DNA from: Burkholderiales bacterium
GTDB lineage: Bacteria; Pseudomonadota; Gammaproteobacteria; Burkholderiales; Burkholderiaceae_C
Assembly: GCA_016703325.1 (NCBI GenBank)
Contig: JADJCH010000003.1
Coordinates: 62,001-126,000 of the forward strand
Direction: 5' to 3'
Length of the DNA stretch: 64,000 bases
Made by a program: the position numbers and the translations under genes. Of this stretch, positions 26,058-34,952 are shown piece after piece. The first letter of the stretch is position 1. Every line of letters starts with the position of its first letter. The notes beneath the pieces were generated by a model. It saw nothing but the letters and a program-made list of their open reading frames with translations. It searched no databases and was not told the DNA's origin.

Positions 26058-28159
26058 GCCGCAGCCCCCGCTGGGGCCTGCGCCCGCTGCACCTCGACCA
26101 GGCAGTCATAGAAACAGGGCGCCTCGCCCAGGTCGGTGAGCTTCTGGTGCGTGAGCTGGTTGACGTTGTGACCGTCGCGACCCAGCTTGCGCCACCACAC
26201 CCCCAGTCCGTTGACCACGCCCGGCCGGGCCCGATGCCCCACACGGGCAAGGCAGAGGTGGTCACCCCGGTCGTTGAACACGCGCACCCAGTCACCGTCG
26301 GCGATGCCGCGCGCAGCCGCATCCTCCGGATGCAGCTCCAGCGCGGGCTCACGTTCGGTGGCCTGCAGGCTGGCGATGTTGACGAAGGTGGAGTTGAGGA
26401 AGTGCCGCGCCGGCGGGGAGATCATGGCCAGCGGCAAACGTGCCGCCAGCGCCGGGTCGGCCTCGGCACATTCGTGGTTGGGCACAAAGTCCGGCAGCGG
26501 CAGGTCCGGCCCGCAGGCCCGCGCCCGGCCACTGGCGGTAGAGAAGCCGCCGCTGGCGAAGGGCGCCTCGGGCACGGCCAGCTTGACCCAGCCGTCGCGC
26601 TCCAGCGCCCCCGCATCCACCGCATCGGTGAAGGCCTGACGGGCCAGGGTCTCGTCGTCGTCGCGGAAGCAGGGTTCGTCGAAGCCCATGCGCGCGGCCA
26701 GGTCGCGGAAGATCTGCGCATTGCTGCGCGCCAATCCGCGCGGCGGCAGCGCCGGCTGGTTGGTCAGCAGCCAGGTGTGGCCGTAGCTGGCGTGCACGTC
26801 CCGATGCTCCAGCTGCATGGTGGCCGGCAGCACATAGTCGGCATGGTCCGCGGTGTCGGTGCGGAAGTGCTCCAGCACCACGGTGAACAGGTCCTCGCGG
26901 GCGAATCCTGCGGCCACCCGGGCCGAGTCGGGCGCGATCGCCACCGGGTTGCTGTTGTAGACCACCAGCGCCTCGATGCGCGGCCCGCCGCCCAGTTCCG
27001 GCGCCCCCGCCTCGGCCAGCAGCGTGTCGCCGATGTTGGCCATGTTGACGCTGCGCGGGCGGCGGCCGGCCAGCAGGTCCGGGCGCTGCAGCTGGGCGTT
27101 GCGCAGCGGCTTGTTCCAGCCCGAGGCCGACAGCAGCAGCCCCCCGGCGCGGTGTCGCCAGGCGCCCACCAGGCAGGGCAGCAGTGCAATCAGCCGCACC
27201 GCATTGCCGCCACCGCGCACCCGCTGCATGCCGTAGTTCAGGCGGATCGCCGCTGGCGCAGTGCGGCCATAGTCGCGCGCCAGACCCTGAATTTCGTCGA
27301 CGGTGAGGCCACAGACCGCCGCCGCCCGCTGCGGCGGCCACTGCAGTGCCCGTTCGCGCAGCTGTGGCCAGCCCTCCACCCAGCGCTCCAGGTAGTCAGG
27401 GTCCAACCAGTCGTGCACGATCAGCTCGTGCATCAGGCCCAGCGCCAGCGCACCGTCGCTGCCGGGGCGCAGGGCCAGGTGCTGGTGGCACTTCTCGGCG
27501 GTTTCGCTGCGCCGCGGGTCGATGGCGATCAGCTTCGCGCCGCGTCGTTTGGCCTCCTGCGCAAAGGTCCAGAAGTGCACGCTGGAGGTGATCGGGTTGC
27601 TGCCCCAGATCAGGATCAGCCGGCTCTCGGCAAAGTGCTCCAGGTGCATGCCCACGGTGGCTCCGTAGGTCAGCTCCAACCCGGTGGCCCCCGCCTCCGC
27701 ACAAATGCTGCGATGCAGACGGGACGCCCCCAGCCGGTTCCAGAAGCGCCCGGCCATCGCCTCACCCTGCACGAAACCCATCGTGCCGGCATAGCTGTAG
27801 GGAGCGATGGCCTGGGCGTCGCATGCGGCGATGGCACGCAGCCGCGCAGCGATGTCGTCCAGTGCCTCATCCCAGCCCACCGGCGCGAACTCACCCCGCC
27901 CCTTCGGCCCGATGCGCTTGAGCGGCGTCAGCACCCGGTCTGGGTGTTCGATGCGCTCCATGTACCTCGACACCTTGGTGCACAGGGCGCCGTGGGTGGG
28001 CGGGTGGTCCGGGTCGCCCTGCAGCTTCACCACGCGCCCGCCCTGCACCGTCACCCGGATGGCACAGGTGTCCGGGCAATCGTGCGGACAGGCGGCGTGC
28101 ACCAGCGCAGCGCCGGCCAGGGTGTCGCGGGAGGAGGCAAGGTCGGCAGGGGCAGTCAT
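26054..28159 (-). CDS. Molybdopterin-dependent oxidoreductase
   Basis: Catalytic subunit of the DMSO-reductase superfamily. From the ATG at 28159 it is 701 residues (an in-frame extension to 28231 is unlikely). An N-terminal 4Fe-4S motif is complete: C24, C28, C32 and C60 (CPHDCPDTC then GALC). The molybdopterin domains follow (about 65-560), with a dinucleotide-binding domain at the C-terminus (about 590-690, NQLTHQKLTDLGEAP). There is no Tat signal, so it should be cytoplasmic, and no partner subunit is adjacent. The substrate cannot be set from sequence; relatives are annotated as formate dehydrogenase- or biotin sulfoxide reductase-like. Confidence 0.85.
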   Translation of the reverse strand: MTAPADLASSRDTLAGAALVHAACPHDCPDTCAIRVTVQGGRVVKLQGDPDHPPTHGALCTKVSRYMERIEHPDRVLTPLKRIGPKGRGEFAPVGWDEALDDIAARLRAIAACDAQAIAPYSYAGTMGFVQGEAMAGRFWNRLGASRLHRSICAEAGATGLELTYGATVGMHLEHFAESRLILIWGSNPITSSVHFWTFAQEAKRRGAKLIAIDPRRSETAEKCHQHLALRPGSDGALALGLMHELIVHDWLDPDYLERWVEGWPQLRERALQWPPQRAAAVCGLTVDEIQGLARDYGRTAPAAIRLNYGMQRVRGGGNAVRLIALLPCLVGAWRHRAGGLLLSASGWNKPLRNAQLQRPDLLAGRRPRSVNMANIGDTLLAEAGAPELGGGPRIEALVVYNSNPVAIAPDSARVAAGFAREDLFTVVLEHFRTDTADHADYVLPATMQLEHRDVHASYGHTWLLTNQPALPPRGLARSNAQIFRDLAARMGFDEPCFRDDDETLARQAFTDAVDAGALERDGWVKLAVPEAPFASGGFSTASGRARACGPDLPLPDFVPNHECAEADPALAARLPLAMISPPARHFLNSTFVNIASLQATEREPALELHPEDAAARGIADGDWVRVFNDRGDHLCLARVGHRARPGVVNGLGVWWRKLGRDGHNVNQLTHQKLTDLGEAPCFYDCLVEVQRAQAPAGAAA

Positions 28160-28254
28160 GCTGAGATGATGGCATGGGCACCCGCTGCAGGGATACAGGC
28201 CCGGCGATAAGATGGATTCGCTGTTCCCCAACGCCGCCGTCCGCTGTCCGCACC

Positions 28255-29463
28255 ATGCCCACGATGTTCCCCTTCGCCGCTGCCGGCCACCTCGCGCTCG
28301 ACACCGATCTGCTCACCCGGATCCGGCGCGACATCCATGCGCACCCGGAACTGTGTTTCGAGGAGCTGCGCACCTCCGACCTGGTGGCCCGGCAGCTCGA
28401 AACCTGGGGCATCGAAGTGCACCGCGGACTGGGCCGAACCGGGGTGGTGGGCGTGATCCGCCAGGGCAACTCACCCCGCGCCATCGGCCTGCGTGCCGAC
28501 ATGGACGCCCTGCCGATGACGGAGCACAACCGATTTCCCCACGCCAGCCGACACCCCGGCAAGATGCACGCCTGCGGCCACGATGGACACACCGCCATGC
28601 TGCTGGCGGCCGCCCAGCACCTGTCGCAAAAGCGGCAGTTCGACGGTACGGTGTACCTGGTGTTCCAGCCAGCCGAAGAGGGCGGCGGCGGCGCGCGCGA
28701 GATGATCGAGGACGGCCTGTTCGAACGCTTCCCGATGAACGCCATCTTCGGCATGCACAACTGGCCGGGCATGGCCGCCGGGCAATTCGCGGTCTGCCCC
28801 GGGCCGACGATGGCCTCCAGCAACGAGTTCAAGATCACGATCACCGGCCGCGGCTGCCATGCCGCGCTGCCGCACAACGGCATCGACCCGGTACCGGTGG
28901 CCTGCCAGATGGTGCAGGCCTTCCAGACCATCGTGACCCGCAACAAGAAGCCCGCCGACGCCGCGGTGATCTCGGTGACCATGATCCACACCGGCGAGGC
29001 CACCAACGTGGTGCCCGACTTCGCCGAGATCCAGGGCACGGTGCGCACCTTCACGCTGCCGGTGCTGGACCTGATCGAGCAGCGCATGCGCGAAATCGCC
29101 CACCACACCGCGGCAGCCTTCGGCGCGGAGGTGGACTTCCAGTTTCACCGCAACTACCCGCCCACCATCAACCACCCGGCCGAGGCGCAGTTCGTGCGGC
29201 AGACGATGGAGGAACTGGTCGGCGCCGACAACGCATTGACCTTCGAGCCCACCATGGGTGCGGAGGACTTCAGCTTCTTCCTCCAGCATCGGCCGGGTGC
29301 CTATTTCGTCATCGGCAATGGCGACGGCGCCCACCGGGAACAGGGCCACGGCCTGGGGCCCTGCACGCTGCACAACCCGAACTACGACTTCAACGACCGG
29401 CTGATCCCGCTGGGAGCAGCCCTGTGGGTGAAGTTGGTGGAGCGCTGGTTGATGCCGACCTGA
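28255..29463 (+). CDS. M20 family amidohydrolase (hippurate hydrolase-like)
   Basis: Zinc-dependent M20D peptidase/amidohydrolase that cleaves N-acyl or N-benzoyl amino acids. The 402-residue product has the metal ligands MHACGHDGHTAML (Cys107, His109), the Glu pair at 141-142 (FQPAEEGG) and the C-terminal MGAEDFSFF. It begins with the characteristic IRRDIHAHPELCFEE. The ATG at 28255 was chosen; 28264 is an alternative. It is divergent from the oxidoreductase gene. Confidence 0.9.
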   Translation: MPTMFPFAAAGHLALDTDLLTRIRRDIHAHPELCFEELRTSDLVARQLETWGIEVHRGLGRTGVVGVIRQGNSPRAIGLRADMDALPMTEHNRFPHASRHPGKMHACGHDGHTAMLLAAAQHLSQKRQFDGTVYLVFQPAEEGGGGAREMIEDGLFERFPMNAIFGMHNWPGMAAGQFAVCPGPTMASSNEFKITITGRGCHAALPHNGIDPVPVACQMVQAFQTIVTRNKKPADAAVISVTMIHTGEATNVVPDFAEIQGTVRTFTLPVLDLIEQRMREIAHHTAAAFGAEVDFQFHRNYPPTINHPAEAQFVRQTMEELVGADNALTFEPTMGAEDFSFFLQHRPGAYFVIGNGDGAHREQGHGLGPCTLHNPNYDFNDRLIPLGAALWVKLVERWLMPT

Positions 29464-29598
29464 ATCCAGGCAGCGAGGCACAACCCCAGTCGGTCCTCCG
29501 GCTCAATAAGCCTGTGGCCTGACGGTCTGTTCCTCGACTGGTGAACACCCGCGATGCGACAGGATGGGGTCATCTCACGACCCTCTCTGAGCACACTC

Positions 29599-31428
29599 AT
29601 GTCGCGTCCGTCCTTCTCGAACCTGCGCATCGGTACCCGCCTCGGTTTGTCCTTCGCTCTTCTGGGCGGCATCCTGGTGGCCAACACCGGTCTCGGCTTG
29701 CACCGGCTTTCCGGCCTTGGCAACACCTTCGAACACCTGCTGGACCATTCGGTGCGTCCCACCCTCCTGGCCGAAAAACTGGACCTGGAAGCCGCAGTCG
29801 CCGGACTGCATCTGCGCAACAGCATCCTGCTTGACGACGCAGGTCAGGTGAAAGCCGAACTGGCAGGCATCGACGAAGCCCGCGCCCGCATCGTCAAGAC
29901 CCGCCAGGAGCTCCTGCAGGCCACCGACAACCCGGACAGCCGTCGCCACCTCGAGACGGTGGCCCGTCAGGAGGGCATCTATTTCGATGCCGTCGACCGG
30001 ATCGCCCGGGCCGTGAAGGCCGGCGATCCAGAGGCCGCGCGAGCGCTGCTCGCCTCTCCCGAAGTCAGAGAAGTCCGGCAGCGCTATGCACAGGTCGTGG
30101 GTGAACTGGTCAAGCTCGAAATGACCTCCATGGAGCAGGACCGTGCCGCCGCCCAGGGCAGCTTTGTCACCGCGCGCTGGCTGCTGGGCCTGATGGCGCT
30201 GGTGGGCCTGTTGCTGTTGGTCTGGACCGGCTGGTCCATGACCCGCAGCGTCGTGCTGCCGGCCCGACGCGCCACCGAGGCGGCCCGCCGCGTCGCTGCA
30301 GGTGACCTGACCGAAGACGTTCAGACCCACCGGCGCGACGAGATGGGGGAACTGCTGCGCGCCATCCAGGACATGCAGACCAGCCTGCGCCACACCGTCA
30401 GCCGCATCCGCGCCGGTGCCGGCCAGGTGAACGTGGCCAGTCGCGAGATCGCCGCCGGCAACCAGGACCTGTCAGGCCGCACCGAACAACAGGCCAGCGC
30501 ACTGGAGGAGACCGCCGCATCGATGCAGCAGATGACCGACACCGTGCGACAGAACGCCGAAAGCGCCCGCCAGGCCAACCAGTTGGCCAGTGCGGCGGTG
30601 GGTGTGGCCAGCCGCGGCGGCGAGGTCGTCAACCAGGTGGTCAACACGATGGACGAGATCAGCGGCTCCAGCCGCAAGATCGCCGACATCATTGGGGTGA
30701 TCGACGGCATCGCCTTTCAGACCAACATCCTGGCCCTGAACGCCGCGGTGGAAGCCGCGCGCGCAGGCGAACAGGGGCGCGGTTTTGCCGTGGTGGCCGG
30801 TGAAGTGCGCAACCTGGCGCAGCGCAGTGCCAACGCAGCGCGCGAGATCAAGGCGCTCATCACCCAGTCGGTCGAGCGGGTGGAGAGTGGTCACGAACTG
30901 GTGCGCCAGGCCGGTGCGACCATGGGCGAGGTGGTCGGCGGCGTGCAGCGTGTCACCGACCTGATCGCCGAGATCAACGCCGCCACCGTCGAGCAGAGCA
31001 GCGGCATCACCCAGGTCAACAGCGCGGTGGCACACCTCGACCAGGGCACGCAGCAGAATGCGGCGCTGGTGGAACAGGGCGCCGCCGCGGCCGAGAGCCT
31101 GCGCCGCCAGGCTGAGGCGTTGGAGCAGCTTGTGGCCACCTTCCGGCTCGGCCATGTGGACGAAGGCTTCGCACAGCGGGGCCCCGCCATCGCTGCGCCG
31201 GCCGTGTCGGCTTCAACGCTCAAGGTGGCACGACCTGCGGTGTCGCTGCCGCCCTCGGCCGCCCGGCCCGCGCCGGCCCCAATGCCCACCTCCCCTGTAC
31301 CAGCCGCCCCCACGGCCTCAGGCAACCCGGCCGGGTCCCCAGCCCAAACCCGCACCTTGGCGACCGCGGCCACACCGGCACCAGCATCTGCATCGGTCAC
31401 CGTCACGGACGAGTGGGAAACGTTCTGA
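29599..31428 (+). CDS. Methyl-accepting chemotaxis protein with C-terminal WETF tail
   Basis: Chemoreceptor of 609 residues. A first membrane segment (about 12-34) and a second (about 193-213) flank a periplasmic four-helix (4HB_MCP/TarH-like) sensor. HAMP is at about 215-270. The signalling domain (about 300-530) has the conserved hairpin GIAFQTNILALNAAVEAARA. After a Pro/Ala-rich linker the protein ends DEWETF, matching the enteric NWETF tail that tethers CheR and CheB. The ATG at 29599 gives the normal basic N-terminus; the earlier in-frame ATG is less likely. Ligand unknown. A GC hairpin (31434-31450) follows the stop without a T-run. Confidence 0.93.
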   Translation: MSRPSFSNLRIGTRLGLSFALLGGILVANTGLGLHRLSGLGNTFEHLLDHSVRPTLLAEKLDLEAAVAGLHLRNSILLDDAGQVKAELAGIDEARARIVKTRQELLQATDNPDSRRHLETVARQEGIYFDAVDRIARAVKAGDPEAARALLASPEVREVRQRYAQVVGELVKLEMTSMEQDRAAAQGSFVTARWLLGLMALVGLLLLVWTGWSMTRSVVLPARRATEAARRVAAGDLTEDVQTHRRDEMGELLRAIQDMQTSLRHTVSRIRAGAGQVNVASREIAAGNQDLSGRTEQQASALEETAASMQQMTDTVRQNAESARQANQLASAAVGVASRGGEVVNQVVNTMDEISGSSRKIADIIGVIDGIAFQTNILALNAAVEAARAGEQGRGFAVVAGEVRNLAQRSANAAREIKALITQSVERVESGHELVRQAGATMGEVVGGVQRVTDLIAEINAATVEQSSGITQVNSAVAHLDQGTQQNAALVEQGAAAAESLRRQAEALEQLVATFRLGHVDEGFAQRGPAIAAPAVSASTLKVARPAVSLPPSAARPAPAPMPTSPVPAAPTASGNPAGSPAQTRTLATAATPAPASASVTVTDEWETF

Positions 31429-31494
31429 CGCCCGGCCCCTGCGCGGGGCCCGTGCAGCCCGCGTGCCCTGGGCAACCGAGAGGGAGGCCCGCCC

Positions 31495-32124
31495 TCAGCC
31501 CAGTGCAGCCACGTCAGCCTCGGCCTGCGCGGCATCCCTGAACTGCACCGCCTTCAGCCCGAGCTGGCACGCCACTGCGACGTTGGCCGGGTGGTCATCG
31601 AGGAAGATGCAGTCCTCGGCGCGTTCCCCGAAGCGCTGCAGCGCCAGCCGGAAGATCGCCTCGTCCGGCTTGCCCAGCCGCACCCGCGCAGAGAACACCC
31701 CGTCCCGGAACCAGCGCAGGAAGTCGTGCGAGCGTTCGAGATGCTCAGCGTAGGGCGCCGGCATGTTGGACAGGTAGTACAGCCGGTGGCCGGCCGCCCG
31801 CAGCCGCGCCAGCCAGTCCAGCGTGTCGACCATCGGCGTCAGCGAGGCTGGCACCGCATCGATCACCCGCCGCACCTCGTCGGCCTCCAGCCCGGTCTGC
31901 ACCATCAGCACTTGGGTGAGCTCCGGCAGCTCGATGTCGCCACGATCGAAGCGACCCCAGGCTCCGCCGAAGCCCTGGAAGAAGCGCTCCACCAGCACCG
32001 CCGCCGTCTGCCGATCCGGCGCATGGCGCGGCAGCACCTCGGTCATCAGATCCACCGGCGCCCAGCGGAACAACACCGCACCGAAGTCGAAGATGTAACG
32101 GGGCTGCGCAGATCCGGCAGGCAT
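31495..32124 (-). CDS. HAD family hydrolase (YihX-like phosphatase)
   Basis: Haloacid dehalogenase-type phosphatase, 209 residues from the ATG at 32124. Motif I is YIFDFGAVLF with nucleophile Asp13; the usual second Asp is Gly, as in YihX-type proteins. Motif II is YYLSNM, the motif III lysine is in GKPDEAIF, and motif IV is FLDDHPANV. YihX hydrolyses glucose-1-phosphate, and the position 16 bases after pgi fits a sugar-phosphate substrate, but this is inference. Confidence 0.86.
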   Translation of the reverse strand: MPAGSAQPRYIFDFGAVLFRWAPVDLMTEVLPRHAPDRQTAAVLVERFFQGFGGAWGRFDRGDIELPELTQVLMVQTGLEADEVRRVIDAVPASLTPMVDTLDWLARLRAAGHRLYYLSNMPAPYAEHLERSHDFLRWFRDGVFSARVRLGKPDEAIFRLALQRFGERAEDCIFLDDHPANVAVACQLGLKAVQFRDAAQAEADVAALG

Positions 32125-32140
32125 GCGACGACCGCCTCGA

Positions 32141-33787
32141 TCAACCACGCAGCCGGGTCAGCAGCGCAGCGGTGGAGCCATCCAGCCCGGTGGTGTCGCC
32201 GCTGGCGAAGCGCGGCAGCAGCTGGCTGCACAGTGCCTTGCCCAGCTCCACGCCCCACTGGTCGAAGCTGTTGATGCCCCACAGCGCCCCGCTGGTCCAG
32301 ACCCGGTGCTCGTACAGGGCGATCAGCGCGCCCAGCGAACGGGGCGTAAGGCGTTCCAGCAGCAGCGTGCTGCTCGGCCGGTTGCCCGGAAAAGTGCGGT
32401 GGCGCGCCACGGTCAGCGCACCCAGCGACTTGGATGCCGTCGGCGCCTTCTCCGCCAGCGCCTCCTCGGTGGTCTTGCCCAGCATCAGCGCCTGGCTCTG
32501 CGCCAGGCAGTTCGACAGCAGCTTGATGTGCTGATCGGCCAGAGCGGCCTTCACCACTTCGGGCAACGCCGCAGGGCCGTACTCGGCCTGCCTTACTGCG
32601 ATGAACTCCACCGGGATCACGTCCGTGCCCTGGTGCAGCATCTGGAAGTAGGCATGCTGGCCGTTGGTGCCGGCCTCTCCCCAGACCACCGGGCTGCTGC
32701 CGCAGGGCAGTGGCTGCCCCTCCAGGTCGACGCACTTGCCGTTGGACTCCATCTCCAGCTGCTGCAGGTAAGCCGGCAGCCGCCGCAGCCCCTGGTGGTA
32801 GGGCGCCACCGAGCGGCTGGTGAAGCGGTGGAAGTTGCGGTACCAGACGTCCAGCAGGCCCAGCTGGACCGGCAGGTTGGCCTCCAGCGGTGCCTCGGCG
32901 AAGTGCCGGTCCATCGCATGCGCGCCGGCCAGCAGCTCGCGGAAGGCCTCGGCGCCCACCGCCAGCGCGATCGGCAGGCCGATGGCGCTCCACAGCGAGT
33001 AACGCCCACCCACCCAGTCCCAGAAGCCGAACGTCGTGTGAATGCCGAAGCGCGCTGCGGCCTCGACGTTGGTGGTGGTGGCCACGAAGTGGCGGCCGAT
33101 CGCGGCCTCCGCGCCCTCGCCGTAGCTGGCCAGAAACCAGGCCCGCGCCACCTCGGCATTGGCCATGGTCTCCTGGGTGGTGAAGGTCTTGGAGGCGACG
33201 ATGAACAGGGTGCGGCGCGCATCCAGGCGGCGCAGCACCGGCACGATATCGTGCCCGTCCACGTTGGAGACAAAGTGGCACTGCAACTGCGGATGCACCC
33301 AGCCGTCCAGCGCCGGCACCACCATCTGCGGCCCGAGGTCGGAGCCGCCGATGCCGATGTTGACGATGTGGCGGATGCCACCGGGCTCACCCACACCGGC
33401 GCGCACCGCCTCAACGAAGGTCAGCATCCGGTCCAGCACCTCGTGCACCTCGTCGCTGAAGGGGGCCGCACCCTGGGGCGCACGCAGTGCGGTGTGCAGC
33501 ACCGCCCGGCCCTCGGTGGTGTTGACCGGCTCACCCGCCAGCATCGCGGCGCGGCGCGGCTCCAACTGACAGTCACGCGCCAGCTGCGCCAGCAGGCCTC
33601 GGCTGGTGGCGTCCCAGAGGTTCTTGCTCAGGTCCGCGCGGATCTCCGGCGCAGTCAGGGTCAGAGCCTCGGCGCGTCCCGGGTCCTGTGCAAAGGCCTC
33701 GCGCAGGTCCAGGCCGCGGCCCGCCTGTTCGAAATGCGCGGTCAGCGCGGACCACGCAGGGGTCAAATCACAACGGGGAGCGAGCAT
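32141..33787 (-). CDS. pgi: Glucose-6-phosphate isomerase
   Basis: Interconverts glucose-6-phosphate and fructose-6-phosphate. The 548-residue product has PGI family length and signatures: WVGGRYSLWSAIGLP, and the C-terminal SFDQWGVELGKAL. The start at 33787 follows AGGAGG by 6 bases on the minus strand, so an upstream in-frame extension was rejected. It is 75 bases downstream of tal and followed by the HAD gene. Confidence 0.97.
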   Translation of the reverse strand: MLAPRCDLTPAWSALTAHFEQAGRGLDLREAFAQDPGRAEALTLTAPEIRADLSKNLWDATSRGLLAQLARDCQLEPRRAAMLAGEPVNTTEGRAVLHTALRAPQGAAPFSDEVHEVLDRMLTFVEAVRAGVGEPGGIRHIVNIGIGGSDLGPQMVVPALDGWVHPQLQCHFVSNVDGHDIVPVLRRLDARRTLFIVASKTFTTQETMANAEVARAWFLASYGEGAEAAIGRHFVATTTNVEAAARFGIHTTFGFWDWVGGRYSLWSAIGLPIALAVGAEAFRELLAGAHAMDRHFAEAPLEANLPVQLGLLDVWYRNFHRFTSRSVAPYHQGLRRLPAYLQQLEMESNGKCVDLEGQPLPCGSSPVVWGEAGTNGQHAYFQMLHQGTDVIPVEFIAVRQAEYGPAALPEVVKAALADQHIKLLSNCLAQSQALMLGKTTEEALAEKAPTASKSLGALTVARHRTFPGNRPSSTLLLERLTPRSLGALIALYEHRVWTSGALWGINSFDQWGVELGKALCSQLLPRFASGDTTGLDGSTAALLTRLRG

Positions 33788-33862
33788 GGAATCCTCCTGG
33801 GGAACCGGACCCTGCAGCGGCAAGCGGCGTGCCGGCGGCGGTGGCGGTGAACGGTCGGTTGA

Positions 33863-34810
33863 TCAGAGCGCGCGGATCATCGCGTCGAGCTTGCCGGCGT
33901 CCACCGCAAAGGCGCGGATGCCTTCGGCCAGCTTTTCGGTGGCCATCGCATCCTCGTTGAGCGCGTAGCGGAAAGCCGCCTCGTTGTAGCTCACCGCGTG
34001 GATCGGCGCGGACTCGGCGGCCCGGGCGTCCAGGCAGCGGGCCAGCGGCGCCTCGCTGGCCTGCAGCTGGGCCAGCAGTTCCGGGCTGATCGTCAGCAGG
34101 TCGCAGCCGGCAAGCGCCAGGATCTGCCCGACGTTGCGGAAGCTCGCCCCCATCACCTCGGTGCCGATGCCGAACTTCTTGTAGTAGGTGTAGATCTGGC
34201 TCACCGACTTCACGCCCGGATCGTTGGCAGCGGCATGGGCAGCCTCGTCCCAGGCGGCACCGGCGGACTTCTTGTACCAGTCGTAGATGCGACCGACGAA
34301 GGGCGAGATCAGCCGCACGCCGGCCTCACCGCAGGCCACCGCCTGGCAGAAGGCGAACAGCAGCGTCAGGTTGCAGTGGATGCCCTCGCGCTCCAGTGCG
34401 CGGGCGGCCTGGATGCCCTCCCAGGTGGCCGCGATCTTGATCAGCACCCGGTCGCGGCCCACGCCGCGGGCCTCGTACAAGGCGATCAACCGGCGCGCCC
34501 GGGCGATGGTGGCCGCGGTGTCGAAGCTCAGGCGGGCGTCCACCTCGGTGGAGACCCGGCCGGGCACCACCTTGAGGATCTCCAGCCCGAAACGCACCAG
34601 CACCTGGTCGACGATGGACTCCAGCGGCTCGCCCCGGTGCGCGGCCACCGTCTCGGCCAGCAGCGGCGCGTACTCCGGCTGCTGCACCGCCTTGAGGATC
34701 AGCGAGGGGTTGGTGGTGGCGTCCCGCGGCGTGAATGCGGCGAGCTGGTGGAAGTTGCCGGTGTCGGCCACCACGGTGGTGAATTGCTTGAGCTGTTCGA
34801 GCTGGTTCAT
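33863..34810 (-). CDS. tal: Transaldolase
   Basis: Transfers a dihydroxyacetone unit between sedoheptulose-7-phosphate and glyceraldehyde-3-phosphate in the non-oxidative pentose-phosphate pathway. The 315-residue protein (MNQLEQLKQFTTVVADTG) matches enteric TalB in length and start. The Schiff-base lysine is in RVLIKIAATWEGI, and ATTNPSL is the first family signature. An ATG at 34822 (MKQAMNQ) is a possible alternative; further upstream in-frame sequence is not coding. It leads a tal-pgi-HAD unit facing away from zwf. Confidence 0.95.
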   Translation of the reverse strand: MNQLEQLKQFTTVVADTGNFHQLAAFTPRDATTNPSLILKAVQQPEYAPLLAETVAAHRGEPLESIVDQVLVRFGLEILKVVPGRVSTEVDARLSFDTAATIARARRLIALYEARGVGRDRVLIKIAATWEGIQAARALEREGIHCNLTLLFAFCQAVACGEAGVRLISPFVGRIYDWYKKSAGAAWDEAAHAAANDPGVKSVSQIYTYYKKFGIGTEVMGASFRNVGQILALAGCDLLTISPELLAQLQASEAPLARCLDARAAESAPIHAVSYNEAAFRYALNEDAMATEKLAEGIRAFAVDAGKLDAMIRAL

Positions 34811-34929
34811 GGCTTGCTTCATAGAGTTCAGGGCGCATCCGAGCGCGCCAACAACCGGAATTAGACTGAAGTTCCGCGCCAATGCCTGAGGCCTGGCGCC
34901 GATAAGTCCCTGTCGCCGCTCACGAATCT

Positions 34930-34948
34930 GGCCCTCCCGGGCCTTTTT
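34930..34948 (+). terminator. Orphan terminator-like hairpin before the IS remnant
   Basis: GGCCC, loop TCCC, GGGCC, then five T, on the plus strand. No plus-strand gene lies upstream: tal is on the other strand. It may be left from a lost gene, or it may shield tal's upstream region. Confidence 0.5.
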
Positions 34949-34952
34949 CTTG

